DNA of 34,739 bases, from positions 1 to 34,739 of the forward strand of contig WRKR01000033.1 of assembly GCA_009782175.1 (NCBI GenBank), in the 5' to 3' direction. Made by a program: the position numbers and the translations under genes. Source of the DNA: Cystobacterineae bacterium. Lineage in GTDB: Bacteria; Myxococcota; Myxococcia; Myxococcales; Myxococcaceae. The notes under the pieces were generated by a model. The model was given only the letters and a program-made list of their open reading frames with translations. It had not been told where the DNA came from and searched no databases. How positions within the stretch are numbered: position 1 is the first letter of the stretch; every line of letters begins with the position of its first letter. Positions 24,919-33,303 of this stretch are shown in pieces.

Positions 24919-25761
24919 CTAGGGTTGTGGGTCAGAAGAAGAGGTGTCAGACGTGCCGACGGCCTCCACAGCCTCCCTGGCCTCAGGAAGGAGCAGGCGC
25001 TCATTTTTGGGGCGGCGCAGGGTGCGCAGGAGTATACACAGAAATTTCGGGTCGTTAACCAAATAGCGCCGCCAGAGTCGGCGTGGCTCCTTCATCAGGC
25101 GATAGGCCCACTCCAGCCCCCACCGGGAAATCCAGGGCGGAGCGCGGCGCACCGTCCCCGCAATAAACTCCAAACTGGCGCCAATGCCCAGGGCAACAGC
25201 CGGCGCATAGTGCTCGCGAAAGTGGTGCATCCACAACTCCTGCTTGGGAGCGCCCAGCGCCACCAAAACAATGTCCGGCTGAGCTTCTTTTATTTTGTCC
25301 AGGGTTTCTGAGTTCTCCCCCAGGGCATCCATGGAAATGAAAGGAGCATCACACCCCACCACCTGGGTGCCATAGCGCTCCCACACCACCTGCTTGGCTT
25401 TGGCGTTTACTTCAGGGGTTGCACCGAGGAAATAGACGCGCCAGGCTTTTTGTCCCGCCATTTCCAAAAGAGGCCACACCAAATCCGAACCGGATATTTT
25501 TTCAGGGAGTTTTTTCCCCACCCAGGGGCTGAGCCACACCAAAGGCTGTCCATCCGCCAAACTCAGAGAGGCGTGGGCATAGGCCTCCCTGAAACCCAGG
25601 TGGCGCTCCGCGAGTACTATATGGTCCACATTGGGCGTCACCACAAAACCCCCCTGGCGGCTTTCAACAAGCACAGCAATGCTGTCCAAGGCCTCCTGAA
25701 AGCTCAGCACGTCTATGGGGAGGTGGCCAATGCGCAGCCGGGGAAGCGTTAAAAGAGCCAA
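24919..25761 (-). CDS. WecG/TagA/CpsF-family glycosyltransferase (GT26)
   Basis: This family transfers a sugar (N-acetylmannosamine or its uronate in known members) to a lipid-linked acceptor at the cytoplasmic face of the inner membrane. Seen: VVTPNVDHIVLAERH near residues 41-55, YAHASLSLADGQPLVW, KISGSDLVWPL, RVYFLGATPEV, and DIVLVALGAPKQELWM with the conserved RRAPPWISRWGLEWAYRL end. The start is TTG with GAGG at eight bases. The C-terminal tail is Ser/Pro-rich. It is divergent from the polyprenyl sugar transferase at 25943 and probably adds the second sugar of the same polysaccharide. Confidence 0.9.
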   Translation of the reverse strand: MALLTLPRLRIGHLPIDVLSFQEALDSIAVLVESRQGGFVVTPNVDHIVLAERHLGFREAYAHASLSLADGQPLVWLSPWVGKKLPEKISGSDLVWPLLEMAGQKAWRVYFLGATPEVNAKAKQVVWERYGTQVVGCDAPFISMDALGENSETLDKIKEAQPDIVLVALGAPKQELWMHHFREHYAPAVALGIGASLEFIAGTVRRAPPWISRWGLEWAYRLMKEPRRLWRRYLVNDPKFLCILLRTLRRPKNERLLLPEAREAVEAVGTSDTSSSDPQP

Positions 25762-25942
25762 GGGAAAACCTCATGCACAAAAGGAAGTGGGAGGGTGCTA
25801 GGCTAACACCTAAAACCCCCCACCGGAGGCAAAAATTGAAAACACAACAATAACCTTCATAAGCTTTCATAAAGAAACTAAATTGTGCAACAATGTACAC
25901 TCAAAGCAAACTTGCTCGCCGCCTGAGAAAGAGGTTGTGCTG

Positions 25943-27328
25943 ATGATGCGGCACCGCGGATTTTTATCGCCAGGGTTTTCTTCTCGTCTCAATTTAATTG
26001 TGGACTTGCTTTGGTTGTTTGGCGCGCTGGCGCTCTCCTCATGGGGGAGGATGAAGCCAAGCCCCACCACCTTTTTCGCCGTGGGCTTGTGCGTGGTGTT
26101 TGTGTGGCTCTTCGGGAGCATTGTCCTTCGCTATTATGACTCTGCTTCCGACCGCGCCCTCTTGGATGACTTGGCTTTGCTTTCTCTGTTGTCCTTATGT
26201 ACCACGGTTTTTTTGCTGATTTTGGATACGTTGATAGGGGATGACAGCAAATTCCCCCACGTTTTGCCCTTTGCCTTCATTTATTGGCCTGTCTCCCTCC
26301 TCATTTGTACCACCATTCGACGTTTTGTCGTCAAACGTGAAGCCCCCATTGATGAAGTACTCATTATTGGCGTGGGCCCCATGGGGCGTATTACGGGGGA
26401 GGACATCCAAAAACGCGGACGCAGACAGGTTGTCGGGTTTTTAAATTTTAAGGACGAGAGTGTGCCCGACAACCTGAAGGACATTGTGTTGGGGCAAGCT
26501 TCTGTCCTGGAATCCATTTTGAAAACCGTTGCCGTCGGCGAGGTGTATATTGCCGGAAATGCTTTGCGCCACGGCCAGGAGATGCAGGACACCATTAAAG
26601 TGTGCGAGCGCTTTGGCCTTCCTTTTGCGCTGCCGGCCTATTCCTTCAGGTTGGATAGAGCCAGGCCCGTTGAGGCCAAGCTGCTCCCGGATGGCTACAT
26701 CCACTATATTTCCATTAACATGAAGCCCGTGCAAATGGCTTTCAAACGCGTTTGTGACATTGCCGGCTCCTTCTTCGCGCTGCTCCTCTTTTCTCCTTTG
26801 CTTCTCCTGGTGGCAGCGTTGGTGAAGCTGACGTCGCGCGGCCCCATCCTCTTTAAACAAGTCCGCGTGGGTGTACATGGCAAAAAATTTAACATGCTGA
26901 AGTTCCGCTCCATGGTGACGGACGCAGAAGCACTCAAGGCCAGCCTGGCACATATGAATGAGCAGACAGGCCCTGTGTTTAAAATGCAAAACGACCCGCG
27001 CGTCACCAAAATAGGCCGCTTTATCCGCCGCTATTCCATTGATGAGTTGCCCCAACTCATTAACGTTTTGCGCGGGGATATGAGCATTGTCGGCCCCAGG
27101 CCCCCCGTGCTTCCAGAAGTGGCCCAATATGAGCCTTGGCAACGCCGACGCCTCTCGGTACGCCCGGGCCTCACCTGCTTGTGGCAAGTTTCAGGAAGAA
27201 ACCAAATTTCTTTTGAAGAGTGGATGTATTTGGACATGCAATACATCGACCATTGGAGCCTCAAAAACGATATTAACCTCATTCTGAAAACCATTCCGGT
27301 TGTTTTGACAGGCAAAGGTGCAAGTTAA
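25943..27328 (+). CDS. Polyprenyl-phosphate sugar-phosphate transferase (WcaJ/WbaP-type initiating enzyme)
   Basis: This inner-membrane enzyme starts the repeat unit by moving a sugar-1-phosphate from UDP-sugar to undecaprenyl phosphate. The 461 residues have four N-terminal membrane helices, a central Rossmann-like domain (VLIIGVGPMGRITGEDI), a fifth hydrophobic segment (FALLLFSPLLLLVAALV) and the catalytic domain. The catalytic domain shows the motifs KFRSM, RYSIDELPQLINVLRGDMSIVGPRP and RPGLTCLWQVSGRN. The Asp-Glu pair in SIDELPQ is the expected catalytic site. The ATG at 25943 follows AGAGG at eight bases; the frame is open to 25883. The flippase gene overlaps its end. Confidence 0.93.
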   Translation: MMRHRGFLSPGFSSRLNLIVDLLWLFGALALSSWGRMKPSPTTFFAVGLCVVFVWLFGSIVLRYYDSASDRALLDDLALLSLLSLCTTVFLLILDTLIGDDSKFPHVLPFAFIYWPVSLLICTTIRRFVVKREAPIDEVLIIGVGPMGRITGEDIQKRGRRQVVGFLNFKDESVPDNLKDIVLGQASVLESILKTVAVGEVYIAGNALRHGQEMQDTIKVCERFGLPFALPAYSFRLDRARPVEAKLLPDGYIHYISINMKPVQMAFKRVCDIAGSFFALLLFSPLLLLVAALVKLTSRGPILFKQVRVGVHGKKFNMLKFRSMVTDAEALKASLAHMNEQTGPVFKMQNDPRVTKIGRFIRRYSIDELPQLINVLRGDMSIVGPRPPVLPEVAQYEPWQRRRLSVRPGLTCLWQVSGRNQISFEEWMYLDMQYIDHWSLKNDINLILKTIPVVLTGKGAS

Positions 27329-28829
27329 AGTGGCCACGCCACCCAAAGTTTCAAGCGAAGTGCTCCTGTCCATCCGCAACGCCATTAAGCTGGGGGGCTC
27401 CCTCATGGTGACGTGGGGGATTTCTCTGTTTATACTCCTTTTCCTCCCCCGCTGGCTGGGGCCCCAAGTTTATGGAGTGGTAGGCGCTGCCGATAATTTT
27501 GCAGCCACCTGCTTTGTGGTGCTCAGCCTGGGCATGGATGTGTATATACGCAAGGAAATTCCACTCCGCCCTGAGCATGCCAATGAGTTTTTTGGCGCCG
27601 TCATGCTGTTCCGCCTGGCCATGACGGCGCTGCTCCTGGGTGGCATTTTCGGCTTTATGTGGCTTGCAGGCTCCACCCCCCTGCAGATGCGCCTCACCCT
27701 GCTGTTTGGCCTGGCACAAAGCTTCTCCATTATAAAAGAAAGCCTGGCTGCCCTGCTGCACGCCCGCGGAACCGTAGACGGACTCTCTGTTAACAACATT
27801 ATAGGGAAAATACTCTGGGGCGGCGGCGTCCTGGCCTCCGTGTTTTGGCTGCAACGCATAGAGGGCATTCCCCTGGCCCTTTTGGGCTCCAAAGGTTTAG
27901 AGTCCCTCGGCTGTTGGTGGCTTGCCCGAAAACACCTGGGGCTGCGCTTTGTTAACCTGCGCTTTGGCGCACTTAAAGTGGTGCTTTTGAGTTGCTTGCC
28001 CCTCTATTTGAACCAAATTTTTTATACGGTTTATAACAAAATAGACCTTCCCCTCCTCCATTTTCTGCTGGGGGACCAAGAGGCCGGTTGGTATGCCGAA
28101 GCCTCCAAATGGGCCAACATTGCTTTGTTGATGACACCCTTTTTTGGCTGGGTGGTTGTGCCCTTGTTTGCCCGAGCCCGCCACCAGCGCTCTCCAGAAG
28201 AGTTTAACCAGGTTTTGCGCAGAATGCTGGAGTTGATTTTAAGCATGGCCATTCCCCTCTCGCTTTTTATTGCCCTTGGCGCGGATTTTTTAATTTCCAT
28301 AACCGCAGGGCCCCAATACCCTGAAGCCGTTTTGGCCATGCGCATCCGCGCCCCCGTCTACGCTTTTATGTATGTTTCGATGATCTCCTCCATGGCCCTC
28401 ATTATGGAAGAGCGCGCCTGGACAGTAATGGGGATTTCTGCCTCAGGACTCGTGCTTAACGTGGTTTTAAATGTTTTATGCCTCCAGGCCGCAGCCGCTT
28501 GGCTGGGCCCCGGGGGCGGCGGAGCAGGGGCCGCCACCATTCAACTCCTCACCGAAGGAGGGGTTATGCTGATTATGTTTGCAGCCCTTGGAAAGCGGTG
28601 TTTTGATAGGCGCTCCGGAGGGGTTTTGCTCAGGACAGCTTTGGTTTGCACCATGGTTATTGGGCTCCACCAAGGGTTGTTGGTTTATACGAGTTGGAAA
28701 GTGCTATACCGTTTAAGCGTGGATGTAGTGGCCTATTTCTTCTTGGCGGTGCTGTTGCGCGCCGTCAACCTGCGGGAGACATATGACTTTGTGCGCATGG
28801 CTTTCAAAAAAGAACGAGCAGCCTCTTAA
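27318..28829 (+). CDS. Polysaccharide flippase, Wzx-like (MOP/MATE superfamily)
   Basis: A 503-residue membrane protein with about 12-14 hydrophobic segments, starting with SIRNAIKLGGSLMVTWGISLFILLFLPRWLGPQVYGVVG in outline, the typical first helix pair of polysaccharide transporters. It flips lipid-linked oligosaccharide to the periplasm. The start is uncertain: GTG 27318 overlaps the preceding gene by 11 bases, and GTG 27330 is just after that stop with AAAGG upstream. The order initiating transferase, flippase, export protein is the usual Wzx/Wzy pathway. No Wzy polymerase or Wzc copolymerase lies in this window. Confidence 0.9.
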   Translation: MQVKVATPPKVSSEVLLSIRNAIKLGGSLMVTWGISLFILLFLPRWLGPQVYGVVGAADNFAATCFVVLSLGMDVYIRKEIPLRPEHANEFFGAVMLFRLAMTALLLGGIFGFMWLAGSTPLQMRLTLLFGLAQSFSIIKESLAALLHARGTVDGLSVNNIIGKILWGGGVLASVFWLQRIEGIPLALLGSKGLESLGCWWLARKHLGLRFVNLRFGALKVVLLSCLPLYLNQIFYTVYNKIDLPLLHFLLGDQEAGWYAEASKWANIALLMTPFFGWVVVPLFARARHQRSPEEFNQVLRRMLELILSMAIPLSLFIALGADFLISITAGPQYPEAVLAMRIRAPVYAFMYVSMISSMALIMEERAWTVMGISASGLVLNVVLNVLCLQAAAAWLGPGGGGAGAATIQLLTEGGVMLIMFAALGKRCFDRRSGGVLLRTALVCTMVIGLHQGLLVYTSWKVLYRLSVDVVAYFFLAVLLRAVNLRETYDFVRMAFKKERAAS

Positions 28830-29433
28830 GCTTGGCAAAGCAGCCATGGGGCTGCTGGCTTGCCTCTGCTTTGTTTTGAACACAGCTTGCCCCGTTAAAG
28901 GCAACTATGTGCTGGTCGACCGCTATGAAGACTCCAGCATGTCCGACGGGGAATATGTCATCCGCCCCGGGGATATTATTGCCATCCGCGTTTTTCAGCA
29001 TGACAACATGTCCGCACAAGGACGCGTCCGCGCCGACGGACGCTTGTCCATTCCCCTGCTGAATGAGGTAACCGTGGCCGGCTATACACCCATGGCCCTC
29101 GCCCAACAATTGCAAGTCCGCCTCAAGGAATATATTAATACCCCCTCGGTTACTGTCTCCCTGGAAGAAGCCCACCAACTCTCCATTTCCGTGCTGGGAG
29201 AGGTTAACCAAGCCGGCATTTATACCCTCTCCAGCAACTCCGGCGTTTTCCAGGCCCTCGCCGCCGCAGGGGGAATGACCAATTTTGCCAAAAAAAATAT
29301 TTTTGTGCTCCGCGAGGAAAAACCAGGACAGCCCCCCGTGAGAATTTTATTCGGCTGGGAAGCCCTCTCGCGTGCAGAAGGAGAAGCAGCTCGCTTTAAA
29401 CTCAGGCCAGGTGACGTTGTTTTGGTGGAATAA
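28783..29433 (+). CDS. Short outer-membrane polysaccharide export (OPX/Wza-family) lipoprotein
   Basis: A 216-residue lipoprotein with lipobox LNTAC (lipidated Cys36). It has the polysaccharide export domain (EYVIRPGDIIAIRVFQHDNMSAQGRVRADGRLSIPLLNEVTVAGYT in outline) followed by one SLBB-type domain (ISVLGEVNQAGIYTL, LAAAGGMTNFA, KLRPGDVVLVE). It ends there and lacks the long C-terminal amphipathic helix by which classical Wza crosses the outer membrane. It overlaps the flippase gene by 47 bases; the ATG has GGGAG upstream. The next gene encodes a beta-barrel, the pairing seen in composite OPX/beta-barrel translocons. Confidence 0.9.
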   Translation: MTLCAWLSKKNEQPLKLGKAAMGLLACLCFVLNTACPVKGNYVLVDRYEDSSMSDGEYVIRPGDIIAIRVFQHDNMSAQGRVRADGRLSIPLLNEVTVAGYTPMALAQQLQVRLKEYINTPSVTVSLEEAHQLSISVLGEVNQAGIYTLSSNSGVFQALAAAGGMTNFAKKNIFVLREEKPGQPPVRILFGWEALSRAEGEAARFKLRPGDVVLVE

Positions 29434-29434
29434 T

Positions 29435-30733
29435 ATGGTTGTCCCCCTCCTCTGGTTGCTTCCCACCGTTGCCTTTGGGCAAATACAGGGGACTTATACC
29501 GTTTCCGCACGCCTGGAGGCCGCCGACCGCAGCCCCTATGAGGGTATAGATGCTTTGACGGCCAAACACGCCGTCGACATAGAGCTTTTCCCCCTCGCCG
29601 AAACAGAGCTGTTTGCTCCAGGCGCTTTGCATATGTCCGCCGTTTATGCCCCCGCATTCCGCATGCGCGAGTTGAATGCGGGGCCCCTGGAATATGAGGA
29701 CGGACGCACCACACCCGGCAGACGCTTTGAGCATTACCACCGCGTGGCCTGGCTTGCAGAGCGCCGACAAGAAGGCGCTATGCGCCCTTATGTGCGCCAG
29801 GCTTTCTCCTATGGGAGAATGGATTTGTTGGCCGCCTTTATGGGAACACCCGCCCTGCCCGGCGTGCCCTTAACCCCTCGCCCCGTCCCCAGCCAAAATG
29901 TAAATACCTTCTCCTTGACCGATGTTTTGCTGGAAACAGAAGCCGGGGTGGAGATACCCCTCTCGCGCTATTGGGTGGCCACAGCCTTTGCCGGCTATGC
30001 CTGGGGAGGAGGACTCAACGCAGAAGCACGCGCCGTGCTGCCCATGGCACGTAGCCCTTTTTTGGGCGCGCAAACCCAATGGCAGATGAGCTCCAGCGAC
30101 ACCCTTATTTTGAGGCTGGCCGCCCGCTATAGCTTTTTCTTGTCCAACCACGCAGAGGCAGGCACCGTGGACTTATATGAGACATGGAGACATGCCTTTG
30201 ATGAAAATACCTCCGTGGAGCTTTCCGCTGGCGCTTCGGCCTATGGCGGACGCCCTATACCCACAAACCCTGAAAACCCCGGCACCTTGCTGGAGCAGAA
30301 AAGCCCCTTCCAATGGCACGCCGCCCCCTATGTGGCCTTGCGCTTTTTTCACCACCTGGAATGGGGAACGCACAACGTGGATGTGGATGCCAACGCACAA
30401 ATAGCCCCTTTTTTAGACCGCTATACGGCTTCGGCCTATGAGCGCGTAGAAGCCAGCATAGGCTTGCGGTGGCGCTGGGAGGAGCTATATGCCAATGCAC
30501 GGGGCGGCCTGGGAAAGGGTTTGGGCCACATAGAGAGGCAATTGTCCATGACGGCTTATTTTGCGGAAGCAGCCCTGGGCTATAGAATAAACCCCTACCT
30601 CCGCACAGAGTTTAGAGGCAGCTATGCCTCCTTGCCGCAAATGGTGGCCACTGAGCTTGCACCTGAGCTGATACGCATGGGCCGCTGGCGGGTGGCTTTA
30701 AGCCTAACGGTAGAATATGCAGGGAGTTATTAA
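29435..30733 (+). CDS. Outer-membrane beta-barrel protein, likely partner of the OPX protein
   Basis: A 432-residue protein with a signal peptide (VVPLLWLLPTVAFG) and a body of alternating polar/aromatic strands, such as YWVATAFAGYAWGGGL, LILRLAARYSFFL, FQWHAAPYVALRFF and ASIGLRWRWEELY. It ends in RWRVALSLTVEYAGSY. The layout suggests 14-18 strands. It starts one base after the OPX gene, with GGTGGAA upstream. In Myxococcus such a barrel (EpsX-like) provides the outer-membrane pore for a short OPX protein; by synteny the same role is likely here. Sequence similarity to that family was not tested. Confidence 0.8.
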   Translation: MVVPLLWLLPTVAFGQIQGTYTVSARLEAADRSPYEGIDALTAKHAVDIELFPLAETELFAPGALHMSAVYAPAFRMRELNAGPLEYEDGRTTPGRRFEHYHRVAWLAERRQEGAMRPYVRQAFSYGRMDLLAAFMGTPALPGVPLTPRPVPSQNVNTFSLTDVLLETEAGVEIPLSRYWVATAFAGYAWGGGLNAEARAVLPMARSPFLGAQTQWQMSSSDTLILRLAARYSFFLSNHAEAGTVDLYETWRHAFDENTSVELSAGASAYGGRPIPTNPENPGTLLEQKSPFQWHAAPYVALRFFHHLEWGTHNVDVDANAQIAPFLDRYTASAYERVEASIGLRWRWEELYANARGGLGKGLGHIERQLSMTAYFAEAALGYRINPYLRTEFRGSYASLPQMVATELAPELIRMGRWRVALSLTVEYAGSY

Positions 30734-31122
30734 TGGTTGAAAAAACCACAGAAACCGCCCTTTTGGTTGAGGATGACCCTTCACTGCGCAAGCTGGTGAA
30801 AGGCTACCTGGGCTTGTTGGGCTTTGAGGTTGTGGAAGCACCGGATGGCAGGCGCGCCATGGCTGCGCTGAAACTGGCTCCATTCGCCTTGGTGGTGTTG
30901 GATTTGATGCTGCCCGAGTCCTCTGGTTATGATGTTTTAGAGTTTATGCGCGTGGAGGCCTTAGACCATATTCCTGTTTTGATGATGAGCGCGAGGACTT
31001 TGCCTGAAGACAGAGCTCAGGCTGAAGAGTTGGGTGCCAAACTATACCTGACCAAGCCCTTCAGCAGAGCAGAGTTTACGCAGGCTGTTGTTTCTGCTGT
31101 CCAGAAAGGAAGTGGATTGTGA
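30733..31122 (+). CDS. Stand-alone response-regulator receiver (CheY-like)
   Basis: A 129-residue single-domain receiver. Seen: the acidic Mg-binding cluster EDD (13-15), phosphoacceptor Asp57 in VVLDLMLP, the switch Ser86 in MMSAR, and Lys108 in LTKPF. No output domain follows. The ATG shares one base with the barrel stop and has AGGGAG upstream. Its place in the export operon suggests that phosphorylation tunes polysaccharide production or export through protein contact; the cognate kinase is not in the window. Confidence 0.92.
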   Translation: MVEKTTETALLVEDDPSLRKLVKGYLGLLGFEVVEAPDGRRAMAALKLAPFALVVLDLMLPESSGYDVLEFMRVEALDHIPVLMMSARTLPEDRAQAEELGAKLYLTKPFSRAEFTQAVVSAVQKGSGL

Positions 31123-31727
31123 ACCCCCCTGTTGGCACTGCTGAGTTTATGGCAAATGAAATTCAAAAATTGTGGTTTGCCACCCAAAAAAAAGAGTGGG
31201 CCTCCCTGGCCATTATACCCGCAGCACCCGGGTTTTCCATGGTGCCTTTAGCCAAAGCCTTGGCCAAAGCCGGCGAAAACTATTTGGATCGCGAAGTGCG
31301 CCTCATTCTCGGAGAAGGAACGGACTTAAACTCCGCCTCTCGCATTATTATTGAGATGACCAGCCAAGTCAGCTATGGCCATTGCGTTATTGTCGCCTTG
31401 GACTCCGTCATCCACAATGCCGCCGGCATCCCCGTCGTATTGGCCGCAGATGCCTGCTTGCTGGGCATTCAACTGAAAGAAAGCCGCTTTGCCCAAGCCA
31501 CCCGCACCGTGGAAATGGTGGGCGCCTCCCGCTTCGTCGGCGTCGTCACCTTGCCGCCTCCCCCCACCACCACGCTCCGCTCCCCGCGCCCAGCACCCCT
31601 CAGGCCAGCTTCCTCCGCGCCCCCTCAAAAGCCTCCCCCCCTCCACCCTTCCGCCGCCCCAACACCCGCCTCCCGAAGTACCTCCAATGCACCGGCCCTC
31701 TCTTCTCCGCCTAAAAAAAACCATTAG
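31119..31727 (+). CDS. Degenerate CpsD/BY-kinase-like protein with Pro-rich tail
   Basis: A 202-residue cytoplasmic protein. The first 145 residues follow the outline of bacterial tyrosine-kinase (CpsD/Wzc-C) P-loop domains. A strand and loop at 30-43 (LAIIPAAPGFSMVPLAKALA) sit where Walker A should be, and VIVALDSVIHNAAG, VVLAADACLLGIQL and GASRFVGVVTL match the later core. The glycine-lysine-Ser/Thr of Walker A is missing, so ATP binding is doubtful. The C-terminal 55 residues are Pro/Ser/Ala-rich. The GTG start overlaps the receiver stop (GTGA). The stop codon (31725-31727) overlaps the left end of the MITE-like element, so the original C terminus may have been cut off. Confidence 0.65.
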   Translation: MNPPVGTAEFMANEIQKLWFATQKKEWASLAIIPAAPGFSMVPLAKALAKAGENYLDREVRLILGEGTDLNSASRIIIEMTSQVSYGHCVIVALDSVIHNAAGIPVVLAADACLLGIQLKESRFAQATRTVEMVGASRFVGVVTLPPPPTTTLRSPRPAPLRPASSAPPQKPPPLHPSAAPTPASRSTSNAPALSSPPKKNH

Positions 31728-31891
31728 ACCGGTTTCACTTTGACATGATCTCTTCGTTGGACTCGTTTTTGCTCAGGTCATGCACTTAAGTGCACTCCCT
31801 ACCTCCACCCTTCCGTCAGCAAGCTCCACCGGAGCTTGCTCCTCGCAAAAGCCTCGCCCGCCTCGACCTCATGTCAAATTGAAACCGGTCT
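31726..31891. mobile_element. MITE-like element, complete copy
   Basis: A 166-bp element with 23-bp terminal inverted repeats (31726-31748 and 31869-31891) that match at 22 of 23 positions; the outer part is AGACCGGTTTCA. Inside are the palindrome GCACTTAAGTGC and, only in this copy, a hairpin GCAAGCTCC-ACC-GGAGCTTGC (31818-31838). A partial copy opens the window. No transposase is present. Similarity between the copies continues about seven bases beyond the right repeat (GAGAAT), so the true border may lie a little further out. No target-site duplication is evident. Confidence 0.75.
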
Positions 31892-31939
31892 TGAGAATGG
31901 ATAAAGTAAAACCGATGGCTCCAGCTGCACGGTGAAAGC

Positions 31940-32194
31940 TCAGCTTGTGGGGCTCGAAGGGTTTTGGAGCGGCGCACGCTGGTTTTCTAAAGCCTCTTCC
32001 TCAAGCCCATAGGCCGTTTCAAGCAAATCCAACAATTGCTCCCTCCAACCCTCCCCCTCCGGACATTGCAGCGTTAACTCCAGAGGAAGACGCTCCTCCT
32101 GCGGAACAGCCTCTACCTCCAAAGGGTTTCCCTCCTCATCAAAAGTTTCAACCAATAAGTCCCCATCCCTATGTATGCTATAACGTTTTCGCAT
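31940..32194 (-). CDS. Small acidic hypothetical protein
   Basis: An 84-residue soluble protein starting MRKRYSIHRDGDLLVETFDEEGN, predicted as a beta-hairpin followed by an acidic helix (REQLLDLLETAYGLEEEALEN). AAAAGG lies at a reasonable distance before the ATG. It is divergent from gpsA, 52 bases away. I recognise no family; the composition looks like a genuine gene and not a shadow. Confidence 0.55.
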   Translation of the reverse strand: MRKRYSIHRDGDLLVETFDEEGNPLEVEAVPQEERLPLELTLQCPEGEGWREQLLDLLETAYGLEEEALENQRAPLQNPSSPTS

Positions 32195-32246
32195 GGCTTA
32201 ACCTTTTTGCCTCGCTCCTTCACAACAGCTTGCTAAGGAGAGGCGT

Positions 32247-33242
32247 ATGAAAGTGTGTATTTTAGGTGTTGGCTCCTTCGGCACCTCCCTGGCCGCAGCT
32301 TTAGCTCCATTGCACAAAAATGTCGTCGTTTGGGACAAAGACTTGAGCGTTTTGGAAGGCATTGCCGCACACAGAGAAAACAAACGCTACCACCCCGGCA
32401 TTGTGTTGCCCCCCAACATTCAACCCGTTTTTAGCCCTCAGGAAGCCGTAGAAGACGCGAAAATGGTGCTGTTTGCCGTACCTTCCCACGCCATGCGCAA
32501 AGTGGCCCTGCAGGTGGCCAGCTTTTTGCCCTCACATATACCCGTTATTGCCGCGGCCAAGGGCATTGAAGAAGGGACTTTGATGAGCATGACGCAGGTG
32601 CTGGAATCCTGCCTGCCTGAGCCCTTTCACCCCTATATTGCCGTCCTCTCAGGCCCCTCTTTCGCCAGGGAAATTTTGCTTGGACACCCCACCGTTATGA
32701 CAGCGGCAGCACGCTGGGACAGGGTAGCCCGCCATTGCCAACGCGCTTTTGCCTCCAAAATATTTCGCGTGGATATTTCCAGCGACATTGTAGGCGTACA
32801 AATAGGGGGGGCGTTGAAAAATGTGGTGGCTATTGCGGCAGGTATGGCCGAAGGCTTGGGCCTGGGGCACAATGCGCGCGCCGCCATTATGACGGGAGGC
32901 CTCGCAGAAGTGGCGCTGCTGGCCGTACGCATGGGGGGCAACCCCATTACGCTTTATGGCTTGTCCGGCATGGGCGACCTCATATTGACGTGCACAGGCG
33001 CTCTCTCCCGCAACCGCAGCACAGGCTTTGCCTTGGGCAAAGGGCGCAAACTTCCAGAAATACTTGCAGAGCTGGGACAAGTGGCCGAAGGCGTCAGCGC
33101 TGCACACAGCGCCTATGTCCTCTCTACACAAAAACACGTCCCCATGCCCATATGCCACCAGGTTTACCAAGTACTCTATGAGGGAATGCCCCCAGAGCAA
33201 GCCATTGCAGAGTGGATGGCTCAACCCACTCCAGAATTTTAG
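32247..33242 (+). CDS. gpsA: Glycerol-3-phosphate dehydrogenase, NAD(P)+
   Basis: This cytoplasmic enzyme reduces dihydroxyacetone phosphate to sn-glycerol-3-phosphate for phospholipid synthesis. The 331 residues have the dinucleotide-binding loop VCILGVGSFGTSLA, NKRYHPGIVLP, VLFAVPSHAMR, AAKGIEEGT, SGPSFAREI, the catalytic-lysine helix GGALKNVVAIAAGMAEGLGLG, NARAAIMTGG and GLSGMGDLILTC. Length is normal. The start has AGGAGAGG upstream. It converges on the small helical gene at 33274, with 31 bases between. Confidence 0.96.
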   Translation: MKVCILGVGSFGTSLAAALAPLHKNVVVWDKDLSVLEGIAAHRENKRYHPGIVLPPNIQPVFSPQEAVEDAKMVLFAVPSHAMRKVALQVASFLPSHIPVIAAAKGIEEGTLMSMTQVLESCLPEPFHPYIAVLSGPSFAREILLGHPTVMTAAARWDRVARHCQRAFASKIFRVDISSDIVGVQIGGALKNVVAIAAGMAEGLGLGHNARAAIMTGGLAEVALLAVRMGGNPITLYGLSGMGDLILTCTGALSRNRSTGFALGKGRKLPEILAELGQVAEGVSAAHSAYVLSTQKHVPMPICHQVYQVLYEGMPPEQAIAEWMAQPTPEF

Positions 33243-33267
33243 GCCCCTCCACAACACGAGGGCTGCG

Positions 33268-33303
33268 CCCCCCTCACTCCAGTGGACTTTTCCCATATAA
33301 AAG
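33268..33303. repeat. Half-copy of the lysA-downstream hairpin repeat
   Basis: These 36 bases match the left arm and loop of 238-293 nearly exactly (CACTCCAGTGGACTTTTCCC in the centre). The right arm is not preserved. On the minus strand it encodes the last nine residues (LLYGKSPLE) and the stop of the small helical gene, so the repeat has been built into a coding 3' end. Confidence 0.75.
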
